Source: Antitrichia curtipendula
Taxonomy: Eukaryota > Streptophyta > Bryopsida > Hypnales > Leucodontaceae
Assembly (NCBI GenBank): GCA_951230915.1
Contig: OX579638.1
Location: 4,544,696-4,608,695, forward strand
Direction: 5' to 3'
Length of the DNA: 64,000 nucleotides
The position numbers were made by a program, and so were the translations under genes. The notes beneath the pieces are model-generated. The model saw only the letters and a program-made list of their open reading frames with translations. It was not told where the DNA came from and searched no databases. Shown here one piece after another: positions 36,427-49,500 of the stretch; positions within the stretch are counted from its first letter, which is position 1, and every line of letters starts with the position of its first letter.

Positions 36427-39400
36427 GAGTGAATACCTTAAAATTGATTTGGCACTAGCTTCTACCCGACCACCTCTGTAGCTGCTAATTTATTTATTTT
36501 CAAAAGCTAACTAGAATTAGAAGTCCTGGCGTACTCACGAATTGAACCTCTCAATATATCTAGCTCAGCCTCGAATATGTCTGCAGTCAAAAGTTCGATC
36601 AAGCGCAGCTGGCTAGCGGTAAAATTTGGTTCTCTAGTGCTATGTAGGATGAAATTGGCAATCCCCGGTCTGGTTCGCGGAAGGGGGTTTGGAGGAGTAT
36701 GTCAATATAATAGGGCACCTTGGGATGATTCTATGTGGGACGTTGGGAAACTTCGCTGTTGTAAACCCTTTCTGCATAGCTAATCACTGCTCCTAATGGT
36801 CGAACACATTCAATATTCAATATTTTACATAAACATGTTTGCATAGATCGCTCAACCCATAATGCAGTCTCTATGACCGACTTCCCTCAGACTGACAATC
36901 GATTCGTTGTCGATTGTGTCTCCCCGTGTACCACCAACTAAAGCTCCCACTTGTCCAAAGTTCTGGCGGTAATTAGCTACTTAGCTACAGGGCGAGCAAC
37001 GCTGTCCACAGGACTATTTCCAAAAGAATATTTTTTCGGCAATATTTTTGAATTTTTATTGAAGTTCAGCAGGATCGAAACTGGACTGATTCTTCTTGTT
37101 TTACTATATGAATTGTATCTAACTCTAAGCTAGGCGACTCTATCTACCTCCCACGAGATGAAGGTTGGAGATCGAGTTGACTTAAGACTGGCACAGGATA
37201 ACTAGTCTTTCATCAGACAGGACAGCAGCAGCGTTGGGAATCCCTAAACCGAATTGAATCGTCAATCCCTACAAACTCCACCTCAGTACATGCAATACTT
37301 ATGGAAATGACAAATTGGGACCATACCACTGAAAAAAGCTTACAGCATCAGCAGCACGACCACAAGCTAGCTGTAACTGAAGAAACCGTAGCACGTTCAT
37401 GAAGCACTATATAACTAAACACCGCCCAGTGGCAGCCAGGTACGATACGACAACTAGTTCGAGGCTGACTGTCTGCAACAGGGCTGCAATTCCAATGAAT
37501 TCGAAAGTGAAGGGTGTATGAGAAGATGAATACGGCCGAGGGCGCGGCTCTTTATAAGAAACCAGTTGGCGGCGTGGATAAGGCGGAGCCGGTGTCCCGC
37601 TGCTGATTGATCTGCGCTTGTGTCGACGAACGACGGCACTTAATTAGTACACGCAGAGGCGCAGACATGCCACCGCAAGCGAATCCAGGCGGTGGGAAAA
37701 GCAATCCTATCCTGAGGCGGAGCAAGAGCCGGAGATGGTGGTAATAATATTCCGCCATCAATTCGTCTACATACCTGCCCTGCAACTGCTCTGATACACG
37801 ATCCATCCATCACCGACTAGTATGCATGGCGCAGGTCTGCAGCAGCTTCGACTGGGCAGTAGCTGTTTACTTTCATGGCGGCAAGCCTGGCTGCAAGCCG
37901 CGAAGTCCTGGGATTCCCCCATTCACGTAAATTCATGCGTGGCGAGACTCCGACGGGTCCACAAGCACATAGTCAGCCACTGTTTCAATTCGCCGTTGTC
38001 ATTGAGGTGCCATGAATTTTCCTTAGCTTGTCGTGCAGCCCTTCTAATTGGGCAGGGTCTGTAACTTGTAACTGTAATCTGGTTTTCTGGTGTGTCAGAC
38101 AGAAGACATGTAGTACTATGACTTCATTCTAGTCGGTAGGTAAGGGTGAAATTTGAAGCATCATTCTTCATCAGAATTACGTATATTCTGATCCCTATAC
38201 AGTAGTCCTGGGATTGTTGGCACAACCAGGGGATTGATTGATTGCTTCACTTGGTATAGTGATGTCGGTCTGATGTGCCTGTCGGTTTCCATGGATAGGG
38301 GTCACCGCACGCGGTAAGTCGGTAACTTACTGCGGGTGGAAACACCACGTCCCACCTGAACGCCTGAACCTTGCTACTAGCTTTGACGTGAGACTTTTAC
38401 ATGTCATATCTGCGCATTCTGCTAAGAAGTTGAACAACGTTTTTCAACCTCTTTAGGTTTCAAGGTAGTTACCTTGCCTTGAACATCAATTTCGTTAAAT
38501 TGGCAGACTGAAAAGTAAATCTATACCAGTACTAGTTTTTGGAGCTCTTGCAGATGTATGACACAATTTCTGGCGCCTGGAATCGCAGATGGATGATCTT
38601 GATTCTTGAAAAGTGTCAATGTTGTGAATATTCTCCTACTCTATGAAATGGATATTTTATTCTCATCTGCTAGACCAAATGGCAGCAAAAAGAGCAATCA
38701 AGTTCATCCAAAGCTACATTGTTCTTGCGTATTGTTGCAGATCAGTGCAGGTATGGATTATTCATTGTGTTTTTGAGAAGAGTTCATGATCACTATTATT
38801 CAAAAATCCACGATCCATGTGCCAAGTTTCAACAACAACTTTAGTGGGGCACATTGTTCAATCCTTAAAGTCTCAGTCAGTGTCTTTTCTTCATCGAAAA
38901 AAAATCACTCAAAACTATCATCTTTATTGAAAAGGGTAGAAAGTTTTTAAAATTACTTTCTTTTGCATATTGAACCACAAGATCTTGCACTAAATTAATA
39001 TGAGAATGTGTAAGATGAAATTTAAGTTGAGAATTTGGGACAAAAAAATTAAAATGATTTACATTCTTCAAATAATTGTTGAGAAATTTTTAAGGTAGAA
39101 GTATGAAATACTTGTATTATTCAGTATTAAAATCACATGTTGCACGCACAACACAAAATTGGATATAGTCTCATTATACTTAAAATTCACATTAGAGGTG
39201 ATCGGTACATTGCCTAAGTCAATACTTGCTTTTGTGTAATTTCTATAAAAAAAACTACTATATGTCAAATTTTAGGTTTCTTGAGTTTCTTGAGTTTTTT
39301 AGTATTGGAATGAATATGAAATGATGATTTTCACTTCAAAATTAAGACACCATGTTCTTGTACTAAGGTTTCAAGAATATGTAAGAAATAACCCTAAAAT

Positions 39401-39576
39401 AAATAAATAAATTATTTTCCACATATTTAGATGCAAATACTTAAGGCTTTATTGTATACACATTTTTAGACATTTAAAAATACCTTTCTATAAAAAAATT
39501 GGTGAAATCTTATCTACATGAAGTTTTTAAAAGCATGTTATTTTGTTTATATACTTTTTAGAATGTTTCCATTATT
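36427..39576. other. NAC upstream region and intergenic DNA
   Basis: The first ~1.1 kb probably includes the NAC promoter and 5' UTR. A TATAAAG on the minus strand (about 37,551-37,557), in a GC-richer context, is a candidate core promoter for a leader that would need an intron. ORFs at 37,454-37,806 (-) and 37,822-38,064 (+) have no recognised domain. From ~38,600 the sequence becomes AT-rich repeat-like DNA with no gene. Confidence 0.35.
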
Positions 39577-39581
39577 TTTAG

Positions 39582-40443
39582 GGTAGTTGCAAGAAACACT
39601 TGTCCTATTATTTGTCCCCTTATCCTTGGACGGGTACTTTTTGGCTTATAACTTTTTCAGTTGGCGTGAAATTTGGAGTGAAAGTAGTAACAAAAGTTTC
39701 AAACATTCAGAATTTTTTTGAATTTTTTGAAAATTAGTTTACTCTTTTTAAGCTACTCCCGATTGGGTGTCTACCTTAAGCATTTTGGGAGGGGGGGGGG
39801 GGGGGGGTAGTTCTATTTTCGACCCAAATATGCAAATTGGAAGCCACAAATTGGACATGAGGGAGGTTTAGGATCCTTACAAGGATTGACAAGGAGATTT
39901 TGTGAAAAAAATAATAATAGAGTTGCTCACAAGGGCTCAATGTGACCATGATTTGTGCAAAAGTCCTAAAGAGGGAAAAAAAATTCCTAAGGAAACTTTT
40001 GGTGCAATGATAGGCTTTCGTTGTCAATAAAAATGGCTTTTGGGGGGGGATTTTTGAATTTTTTCCCCTTTTTTTAAAATGAAAAGGGACATAGACCCTT
40101 TTTTTGCTATTTTCTAGCATTTTTGGACGATAGTGCCTTCGGTAGTACTCCGCAACAGTCCATAGTACTAATATTGAGTACTCGTAAGTGCTCTACAACT
40201 TCGGCAATAGATGAAATTTGTGCAATTTGACGTTTAACGACCTCATACACCACCCGCTTTAATGCGCTTATTGTTGTACCCACCACCTATCGAAATTGCA
40301 ACTCAACTTAAATTCGAAATCGATGGTGGAGATTGTCATTGCAACGCATCGACGCAATACTTGTAGTATTGATAGTACTGCCAATCCTATTTCTCGAAAA
40401 CACGTTTTTGGCCAAGAACCATGAAGGATTTCTTGCAACTACC
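39582..40443. mobile_element. TIR element with 5-bp target duplication, family X, copy 1
   Basis: The ends are GGTAGTTGCAAGAAA and its inverse TTTCTTGCAACTACC. TTTAG lies directly outside both (39,577-39,581 and 40,444-40,448). The 862-bp interior is AT-rich and non-coding and contains a 17-base G run (39,791-39,807). A 5-bp duplication with this terminus fits no plant superfamily I recognise. Confidence 0.6.
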
Positions 40444-40598
40444 TTTAGGCAATTTTAACAAAATAAAACAAAAAATATCATTTCTTTTGGCATAAATTTT
40501 TGTATAAATTTTTATAGACCTCGATCACTTAGAATATGTTATTTGTAGTATTCTTCTAGTTATTTATATTTTAAAATACTTTTTCTCAAAATTCATAG

Positions 40599-41304
40599 GA
40601 GTAGTTGCAAGAAAGACCAAACATTTTTGGTAGCGTTTTGCCAGAACTACAGTTTCTATGCTTAGTACTATAAGTATTGTGAAACAAGATACACTTAGCC
40701 ATTGATTTGAAAAATGGATGACTACTAGTACCACTAACAACTTACAAGTATTGGAAAAATACTATTTGAAAAAAAAGACAATTTGTCACGAAAAATAGAT
40801 ACATTTAGGTATAAATTAATAATAATTAGAAAATCATAAACAAAAAACCTAAAAATTGGCCATTTGTAAATATTTGACAGTAATCATGTTTCACCACAAA
40901 ATAGAAGTCGAAATCGTCTTCAATGTTCAGAAGTGCACATGTAAGAGAGCCCTATTTATACGAATATGGAGGCCAAAAAATAATATATTTTTAAATTTCC
41001 TTTGGTAGGTACATGTACCTCTACTATGGAAATGAACCATAGTAATTTCAGCTTTAGATCATTAATTTTTAGGTACTTCACAATACTAAAATCTCTAAAC
41101 CTCAAAGTGTGAGAAATTAGCAAAATTGACTTTTAAATATAAAACTATTCTTAGAAAAAATTTAAAAATAAAGAATATGATTACAGTCAAGTTAACCATC
41201 TCCAATAAAAAATTCAAGTTCATCGCATTCTATTGTCAAAAGTTATAGTAACTCCATCACTCTGAATGTGACACAAAATAGGACGACTCTTTCTTGCAAT
41301 TACC
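40599..41304. mobile_element. TIR element with 5-bp target duplication, family X, copy 2
   Basis: The left end GAGTAGTTGCAAGAAAG and right end CTTTCTTGCAATTACC are inverted, with CATAG duplicated outside (40,594-40,598 and 41,305-41,309). It is 706 bp, non-coding, and lies 150 bp from copy 1. A third terminus-like sequence (CATTGCAAGAAAGGCC) appears at ~63,304 but its partner is outside the window or lost. Confidence 0.6.
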
Positions 41305-41339
41305 CATAGTAGTCACAATACTACCTCCAAGTGCAATAT

Positions 41340-41924
41340 AATTGAGTAGGTGTTTTTGACTTTCACTCTTAAGTAGAACTATAGAAATAGGTATGAAACT
41401 AAATGAAATCTAAATTGATAGTGGCTTTAAGATGGAATTGAAAGATACTAATCCCAAAGGAGAAATTGTTCTAACAAGCAAATTGAACATGGTGAAATTT
41501 TTTTTAGGAAATTGTAGAAATCTAGTTTAAATCTAAACCTTGTATATGGTGTTTTTTTCAAAAATGCAATGATTGCCTACAAAATAAGAAGTTCCATACC
41601 TTCACATCACTAATTTATATAGAATGAATCAAATCTTTTCATGCAAACAAACATATAATCTATAATCTTGAAGAATTTTTTTTTTAATTTTTTTAATTTT
41701 TTAATTTTTTTTGGCTACCCAAAAAATTGCATTTTGAGCTTCAAGTAGCATAACTTTTGCTTTTGGATACTAATTGAAATAAAAACCATATGAATTTCCA
41801 AAAAATTAATATATTTTTTTATCTTCCAATTTTTTTTTTTAAAATCACATAAAAAATCAACATCATAAGAACCTACAATTGAACTTTCAAATGTCCTCTA
41901 ATAAGACACTTGGGACTTTAGGGA
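41340..41924. mobile_element. R1 element, copy 2 (left end not found)
   Basis: It is colinear with 5,581-6,387: AAGATGGAATTGAAAGATAC, then GAATGAATCAAA, CATAACTTTTGCT and a right end CTTTAGGGA followed by TTAA at 41,925-41,928. The left terminus is missing or diverged next to family X copy 2. Confidence 0.5.
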
Positions 41925-41966
41925 TTAATGATTCAACAAGTAGGTTTTTCCAATCATTATATGTTT

Positions 41967-42219
41967 TTCAGTCCCTATGGAGGGTTGCAATTTCCCTAGG
42001 GTTCCCACTCTGGAAATGTTTGGAACTACGCTGTAGCAATAGTATGACGTGGCAAAGGGACTGCCATGTTATATAAAATTAATTTCTTTTCAAAAAAAAA
42101 TTAATTTTTTCTATTCACCTATATTTTTTTTTAACAGTGGACATTCTTTTACTGCTTGGAGAACAACGCCGGGAACAAGCCCAAAACGGCCCTCCAGACC
42201 CCCCAAAATACATCTAATG
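41967..42219. repeat. Dispersed repeat R2, copy 2
   Basis: Homologue of 23,727-23,980 in the same orientation with the same start and end motifs. It begins about 40 bp after the R1 right end. Confidence 0.6.
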
Positions 42220-44124
42220 AATAAAAGTTTACACTAGTATGTTTTGAAAATAAAGACTACTCTACATAGTAAATAGAAAACTATCTGTCAATTATCATAC
42301 AGGCCTATGACCACTTTTTTCAAACTTCAAAGTTCCTTCTCTTTGTATACTCCCACTTTGCACCTATATGTGATTGCAAAAAAAATTCAAAAATGTATTT
42401 ACATGTCTTCTATAAGTCATAAAATTTTCAGATGTTTGTCAAAATTACAATGAATTTTTTAATAAAAAGTGAAAAAAGATTCATACCAAATACAAAATAT
42501 GTCCAAATTTTTTTACTATGTGTATAAAATAGTTTAGAACATCATGGTGCAAAATATTTACCATACCATTCTAAAATTAAAAAATAAGCATTCCATGATA
42601 ATAGTTCCAAAGTTTAAATTGAAGTAAATAATTCAAATTTTAGTAGACTTCATAAGCTTCATTTCATTGGTTGAGCTCCAACTCACAAAAAAAAATTCTT
42701 GACTCAAATTCACATCAAGAGTATGGACCTAGAAGATGTCAAAATACACTATATAGTGATCCATGGATCAAAAATCTTCTTATATAGAAAAGTCAAACAT
42801 ACCACAATGAGGCAATTTTTGCCAACATTCTCAAAATTTATGTCCAAACACCTCCTACAAAAAAGGTGAAAACTACAATTTTTTTCATCCCATAAGCCCT
42901 CACAAAATCATTCATGAGTCGATAATTGGTTATTGCAACATTATAAGGTTATGTGGTACTATTTTTTAACCCATAAACAACAAGCCAAGCCCATTGGGCT
43001 TGTTTTTGAAAGAGTTGTAGACCAATAATGGCTTTTATACTTTTTTGGAATGTTTCAATCTACTAGATCCAATTCACTAGTGAATACAGCTTGCCACATT
43101 TAGGTTGCAAAGTCAAACCACTACTCACTTTTGCATGCCTTGAGTGCACAAACTTTGGACAAGCAACAAAACCCATATCTTGCTTCAAGGAGATTTTTAA
43201 TTCCCTTCGGACTGCCCCCTAGGCAAGGGATTGTCATTTAACGGTTAATTTGACAAACTTTACTTTTTCCAGGAACCCGCTTCACAAGTTCTGTCTGTAC
43301 AGTTAAAAACAGTAGGGCACAAATTTCTATGTCATCCCCTTTCAGAACCTAAAACATGAGGAACCTTGCCTTATGAAGGATTGTTTTTTCTCCTGCAGGC
43401 AGACAGGTCGGAGATCCAGAGTGGTACTCACATAAGCACATCCGCAGCCGTGGATGCAATACAAGGTTTCAGACACTTTCTTGCATTTTCTGTTTCTCAC
43501 TGAACATTCATTTGAATTGGACCGTAGAACTTGAGCGATTTGGGGACGGTTTGACGTTGACCAATTGCAGACTAACAATCCCCAACAACAGGACAGACAG
43601 CACAAAACTTTTCAGACCTGTTTGGTGCAGGAACCACTGTTGTCTGTATACAGACAAAAGAATACAGGACACTTTCTTCCAGTCAGCTGGTCACTCATAG
43701 CTTTAAAGAACCTATATGAGGAATCACCGCAGATTTGGTTAATTGGGTGAGAATATTAGTTTCAAATGGATAGCAGAAGAAGCAATGAGAATTTGCATTT
43801 CAAGGAATATCAATTAGGAATCCGTATCTACCCATTCAAAAAGAAAAGTGGAAAATCATAATGCAAAATGCAGACTCGGAAATTGTGCCCAACCTTTCTG
43901 GACACATAGTTTCTGTGATATTCATGTTCACAAATAGCCGTGAATATTACATAGGAACGCTCTACCATGCTTTAAGACTCAAGTCAATGTGACGGAAAAA
44001 TAATAAGCCTCAAAAAGAAAGTCTTGCCACAGATTTTCAGGCTGAAAACGGTGTCAAGCAAGGACAAAATCTGGATCCAGAAAGTGAAGGAAAATGAAAA
44101 CATCAGAACTTTCACCCTTTCTAT
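42220..44124. other. Intergenic DNA downstream of RPL5
   Basis: AT-rich to ~43,150, then GC-richer toward the RPL5 3' end. A minus-strand ORF at 43,342-43,605 is rich in Cys but has no signal peptide of normal form and no recognised pattern. It is not called. No other feature was found. Confidence 0.4.
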
Positions 44125-47034
44125 TTACTCTTCAACATCATTGATAGCGTTTAGGCGATGAACTAAAGATGCCTGGCGCTCCTCATAAGTCAACTTCTTG
44201 ATCTTCCACCTGCACATAAAAGTATGAACATAAACTCGTTATAAGGGTGGTCAACGAAGAAGCAACAAACAATCATCTATCGAATTGCACATCATCTCCA
44301 AACAATAAATAATTAGATTTCTACATCAATTACTATCTTTACCTCTTTGGCTCGGCAGGGGCCTTTTTCTCAGTCTTCTGAATAACTGGCTCGGCACGAA
44401 TGGCAGCGTGCACTTTCGTGTACATACCGGCAAGATCCTCAGCCTCAACACCTGCCTTGATGAAAGCGCTGAAGTGGGATTGGTACTTCTCCGGTTCCTC
44501 TTCTTTCAGAAGCTACATGTCCCCCACAGAACCGTCAGGACAAGTAACAGATTCAATGTAAGCATGAATTTATGCCATAAGGTAGATAGTAGCTACACGG
44601 TTTTTTCTATTTAGTGCAAATTATGATTTTATGTGCCATCAAATTAGTGGCCAAGGAGAAATAAATTCTTTAGTCAAAAAGTGTACTTCGGTACCAGAGT
44701 GAATAATCAATCAACAACTGGACAACAACTGGATTCCAAAACCACTAAGGTAATCACACCTAAAAGCATCCAAATGGGCATCTGACCATGGTGCCTGTTA
44801 TAAACTATCTTTGTTAGTCTTGAGTCTTGTTCGCAATTGAAAAGAGACTCTAGGTTCTCTTATCATGTATTTTTTGAACACCATACGAATAAACTAAGAA
44901 CTTTCAAAGTGTTGATTATAAGCGTTCCCAAAATCGACCTTTAGTTTTCATGTTTAGGGGTTGAAGACGAACATTTTATGCAATAATTCGGAAGGGATAG
45001 TTTTACAATAGGGTTGCAACTCGGTGGAGTTAACTTGCCTGTAGTTCCAATCATATGCATCAATACGTACAACTGTACATGGTGCTCAAATTATCATTAA
45101 CCCTACAAAGTAATGTATTATACACTAAATAGACCAGACAATGTAATCAAGTAAAATTCTGAATATTCAATGATTGACAATAATAGGCAATAAGAAAATT
45201 TAATCAGAAACTCAATCAGAAACTCCTAAACCTCAATCAGTCAAAGTCCCTCACCCTCATGTAGTCGGCAACGTGGCCGCCGAGAATGTACTTGCGATGA
45301 GTTTCAGCATTCAAAGACTTATCCTCCTTGTTGAAGCCCGGGAACCTCTTCTCGCTGTGAGGAATGTCCAAACCTCCATCAAGAGCACCCTGATTATCAC
45401 CACAATGTAAGAACACAAAAACAATACTTAACAACCAAATGAAAACAGTAGTACCGTATTCCAAATGTACTCTGTGGTACTCAATTATTGCACCCACGAC
45501 GTGTACATAAAATCACCTTCAAAGCTCCAAACACCCTGTTGCCAGTAGTGGTCCTAACGAGACCGACGTCCAACAAAGCCCTGAATGGCCTTTTCTCATC
45601 ACCGGCTTCAACATTGAAGTCCTCACCGGTAGCCTGGCATTACAATCATTGATCAACCACGTGAGTACTGAAAATTCTGCTCAAGACCAATGATCCAACC
45701 CAAAGAAGAGGCTATTCGTGAACACCTAGGATAAAAACTGCAGACATTTTGTTCTAAACTCCTCAACCAAATTCAAGGGTGTATATTAAATGGACAGGCA
45801 GCCTTCTCATAGAAACAAGTAATGCACAACGCAACCTAAATAATTAAGGAGCTGAGCTCAGGCATAATCGTACTACAGACCACTTCATTGCCGACGTACT
45901 CCTGATCAAGGTCAAAGTTCTTCAAGTGACGACGAGCCAACAGAAGACCAGTGCAGTAAGCTGCATTACGAAAGAGTCACGTCGTCAGAATCCAAAAACG
46001 ACTGACTAGGTTGTGATCAATATTGCAATGCACGTAAAATAAAGTCCAATGCGACTGAGCAACTCTAAACCCTAAACCCTAAACCCGTACCTGCAGCATA
46101 GTTCGTGAGGCCACCCTTCAACCCATACTGGGGAAGCTCATGAGCATAAGCAGAGGAGAGAACAATGTCCCCAGCGAGAGTGGCGTAGGAGATTTGGGCC
46201 ACAATATCCTTGTTGGTCTAGGGAGAGTCGACTTAAGGAGAAGCCAGTCGGAAAAAATGGATTTTAATCAGTAAGCGTTCATATTTGAGGTAAGCGATCG
46301 TGAAATGCGACACCCTACAGTCTTGCACAATGGATCCATATTGATTTTGAGAATGTACACACCACAACTCCCGTTGGATTCATGTCATCTATAAATAAAA
46401 TTTTGGAACCTTAGAACTATTGTATACTGTATCCAAATACTATGTGGATATTACACAAATCTCCTGCTACCATCGGAACCATCCACATGCTCACAAAACT
46501 CTTATAAATTGGGAACAGAGTGAGGCAGTAGCGCAATTAGAAAACCCTAAAAACATTAGAAAAGCAAAGATAATTAACCTAAAATGCCAGCTTCAAATGC
46601 CAGCTCCCTCATCATAAAAGGATACGAATCTCACGACGAAGCGGTACTTGGAAGTATTGTACTTGTTCTTGTCTTGAGTAGTCAAGCGGATCCTGGCACG
46701 ATAGTCGGTCTTTCCAGCTGCATCGTCGCACAAGCAACACTCAAAACTCAAAATTACCAACAAAGCAAAATCCGTACTTGCATTCTTCTACAAAAGTCAA
46801 TCACCGAAGAGAGATGCAAACCTCCACAATGCTCGGAGACAGAATCCCAATCTCACCTCTGCGGCGTTTGTACTTAACCTGAAATCTCTTGAAGTAGGCC
46901 TTCGTCTTGTTCGGCTTGATGAACGTCTGAACGGAATCACAGAATCCAAAATTCGTTAAAATTTCGAAAAAAATGAAATTACATTCTTGAGTCGAAGAAC
47001 GAACATGGAAATTAGGGTTTCGAAATCGAACCAT
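44125..47034 (-). CDS. RPL5: Large-subunit ribosomal protein L5 (uL18)
   Basis: Nine minus-strand coding exons: 47034-47032, 46926-46857, 46717-46626, 46217-46091, 45960-45881, 45633-45517, 45389-45255, 44512-44343 and 44209-44125. All phases match and the product is 292 residues. The first coding exon is only ATG, followed by a GT donor. Joined exons read [16 protein letters not shown], then [76 protein letters not shown] and [15 protein letters not shown]. The basic C-terminus contains KKLTYEER. This is the eukaryotic uL18 that binds 5S rRNA in the central protuberance. Plant L5 is ~300 residues, so it is full length and looks functional. Telo-box-like AAACCCTA motifs occur in introns 1 and 4. 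Confidence 0.96.
46068..46086. promoter_or_regulatory. Telomere-like triple motif in RPL5 intron 4
   Basis: AAACCCTAAACCCTAAACCC lies ~5 bp outside the exon 4 donor. Telo-boxes are common in plant ribosomal-protein genes, usually near the promoter; position inside intron 4 is less usual. A single copy (GAAACCCTAATT on the coding strand) lies in intron 1 near 47,010-47,021. Confidence 0.5.
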
Positions 47035-47244
47035 CGCTGGAGGCAGAGTACGTTAACGCGAGAGAAGACGCTTGTGAAAAGGAGTGTCATTGGACTCCTG
47101 TTGGTCCTTAGAACCAAGTCCTTGAGGTTCTCCCACCGTCCGATTGTTTTCTGATCCTACGGCTATGATTTCGTGCCCTAATCGTCCACATCATCATCTT
47201 CATCCATCATTCATCTACGTTCCCTGGGTTGAATAACGACTGCC

Positions 47245-47488
47245 TATCACGAAAGTATCCCCCCATTGAAACAATATTGTTTCAATGGTTTCACAGTTCA
47301 ATATTGAAAGTATATTGTTATTGTACAAAAATTATTCTGTAACAATATAGTTTCAATGGAAAAGCATTGTTCCCACTAAAGCTGCATTGTTGCAGTATTG
47401 CTTTTGTATTCAAGTAATACACTTTCAATATTGAAGTGTGAAACCATTGAAACAGTATTGCAATAGTACTAAGAGAGTATGGGTGATC
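47245..47488. mobile_element. Foldback MITE in the RPL5 upstream region
   Basis: Arms containing TTGAAACAATATTGTTTCAA / TTTCAATATTGAAGTGTGAA pair across ~240 bp. The ends contain GAAAGTATCCCCCC and an inverted AGAGAGTATGGGTG. It begins ~210 bp upstream of the RPL5 start codon and so abuts the promoter. A related foldback with the end AGAAAGTATCCCC lies at 49,031. Confidence 0.55.
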
Positions 47489-47566
47489 CCTTCCTTGTAG
47501 TTACAGATTTCATGGCACTTGCAGGACATGCATCACCTCAGCTTCTCTCAATGAGTGCCAATAGTA

Positions 47567-47976
47567 AGGTAGTATGCTCTTAAAGCGACCATTTAAGGGC
47601 TGGTTTGCCTTTTTCACAGGCTTTCATGGACAAAAATATTTTTAGATCATTTTTCAGAGAAAGAAAAATAGGTGTGGTACCTAACCCAAGTGGTTTTGTA
47701 TTTTTCCAAGCATTTTTGAATTACTTGTGAATTTTCAAAGATTCAGGACATAGGCACCTATTTGTAACCATAGGTCTTCCAAAATCTGTCCACTTGCAAC
47801 TTGTAAAGAGATGTGCAGAAATCAAAGTCAATGATTGGCTCTTGTTTTAGAAAAATAATTTTTTCTCAATGCATTCAATTGCTAAACTGGTCCATTTAAG
47901 GATCAAACCATCTCCATTCTTCACCTAAAAATAGGGGCGATTTCAAGAAGATGGGCGCTTTTAGAGCACACTACCT
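47567..47976 (+). mobile_element. TA-flanked MITE, family M1, copy B
   Basis: The 410-bp element AGGTAGTATGCTCTTAAAGC ... TTTTAGAGCACACTACCT has TA on both sides (47,565-47,566 and 47,977-47,978). It is the inverted homologue of copy A at 25,042-25,455. Confidence 0.75.
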
Positions 47977-48048
47977 TACTACATCAGCCATAACTTTCTA
48001 GAAAATCAAGGAATAATATGATTGCTAGAAAATTTTGTTGTTGGGTAA

Positions 48049-48967
48049 CCCCCTAAAGTTCCATGACTATGTCTTCACCAAAAATGCTCAAGAACTGCCA
48101 TTCTTTGTACAATTACCAAAATTTTGAAAAAAAAAAAATTTTGACACATGTAATCAGAGGATCTTGTAGTATCTTGACTTGAGAACATGTGGTAAAAATT
48201 TCAAAATTTTCCACCTCGTGGATTGCAAGATATAAGCATTCAAAATTACTGAAATTGTTTTTTTGGCTCTACGAAAAAATGGGTAGATGCACTTTAGAAG
48301 CTCACTTTTCTATGAAAAAATGTCCAAAATGGTGGTGCTTCTTTGGATACTATTTTCTAGACAAGTTGGATACATGCTTAAAAAATTTCAAATCATTTGG
48401 AATTGTACAACATATAGGAAAAAAATTAGTAAGAAGAACGAAGTAAAGAATGATTCAAAATACAAAATTGTTAAGAATTTAGATATGGAATTGGAAAATG
48501 TCAATCCCAATGGTCTAAATATTGTAATAAACAATCTATACCCTTTGATTTTATTTTTTCAAAAAATATTGAAAATTGAATAAGATAAAAGACTTCAAAG
48601 CTTATTTTAGAGTAGAGATTCCATTATTGCCTGCAAACTAAAACTCTTCATAACTTTTGAGTCACTGGTCAAAATAGAATGAATAAAAGCTTTCCATGTA
48701 TACATAACTCTAAAAAAACAATTTCGAATTTTTGAAAAAAGTGATTTCTTTTTATCTGCCCAGATTGTCCGGCCAAGAGAAAAAGTAACATAGTAGGCCA
48801 TAACTTTTTACTCGTATTTCCAAATGTCATGAATTTAGTGCATATGAAAGATATTCCTCACACACAACTTCTATTAAAATTTTAGCCAAAAATATGAAAA
48901 TCTCCAATCACAGGTACCTACCCAAAATTTCTATACTACCCTGAAACATATGATAGTCCTTTAGGGG
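48049..48967. mobile_element. R1 element, copy 3
   Basis: The 919-bp segment starts CCCCCTAAAG and ends CTTTAGGGG. GTAA lies outside the left end (a one-base change from TTAA) and TTAA outside the right end (48,968-48,971). The interior is colinear with copy 1. ORFs at 48,189-48,583 lie inside and are not related to any family I recognise. Confidence 0.5.
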
Positions 48968-49030
48968 TTAACATTGGCTTCGACGTCCAATTTTTGGATG
49001 ATGAACAGATTCATATTTGTGTTTTCATCG

Positions 49031-49500
49031 AGAAAGTATCCCCGTTGCAATAGTATTGCATCAATACTGATGCAATTTTCTTGCTACATAGTATTGATGC
49101 AGTACAAATGTATAGCTATTCAATATTGAAATATTAAGTGTTTTTGTAATATATGCCACATTTAACTACTTCTAGAATTTCAAGTGAATTCTAGACAAAG
49201 CATTTGCAAAGCTCCAAATAATAACATTTGGAGATCTCTAGATGTTTGTATAGATCATTAGATGTGTTGTATTGATCTCCTGATGATTTGCATAGATCTC
49301 TTGATCTTTTGCATTATCTTCAAATGACCATTTTTTTCCTATTATTAATTTTGAATCCTTTGAAAGTCCAAAAGTAGTTAACTACAGCATATATAAATGC
49401 AGTACAAAATGTGTAGCTATTCAATTCTAAGTAATTAGATATTGTTGCAATACTGATGCAATTCTACTACTGAACAATATTGATGCAATATGAGAAATAT
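49031..49500. mobile_element. Foldback element interrupted by a smaller MITE
   Basis: The left end (AGAAAGTATCCCCGTTGCAA) resembles the foldback upstream of RPL5. ATTGATGCAGTACAAA and TGTGTAGCTATTCAAT-like text recur on the two sides of the insert at 49,166-49,377. Outer borders are approximate. Confidence 0.4.
49166..49377. mobile_element. TTAA-flanked MITE nested in a foldback element
   Basis: Terminal repeats CTACTTCTAGAATTTC and GAAAGTCCAAAAGTAG are inverted. TTAA lies outside each end (49,162-49,165 and 49,378-49,381). The interior has repeated ..TAGATC..TTGATG..ATAGATC motifs. A cut copy lies at 12,176-12,320. Confidence 0.5.

Noticed and set aside
43342..43605. Cys-rich minus-strand ORF, possible secreted peptide
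   Set aside because: Cysteines are irregularly spaced, the N-terminus is itself Cys-rich rather than a normal signal peptide, and no known Cys pattern fits.
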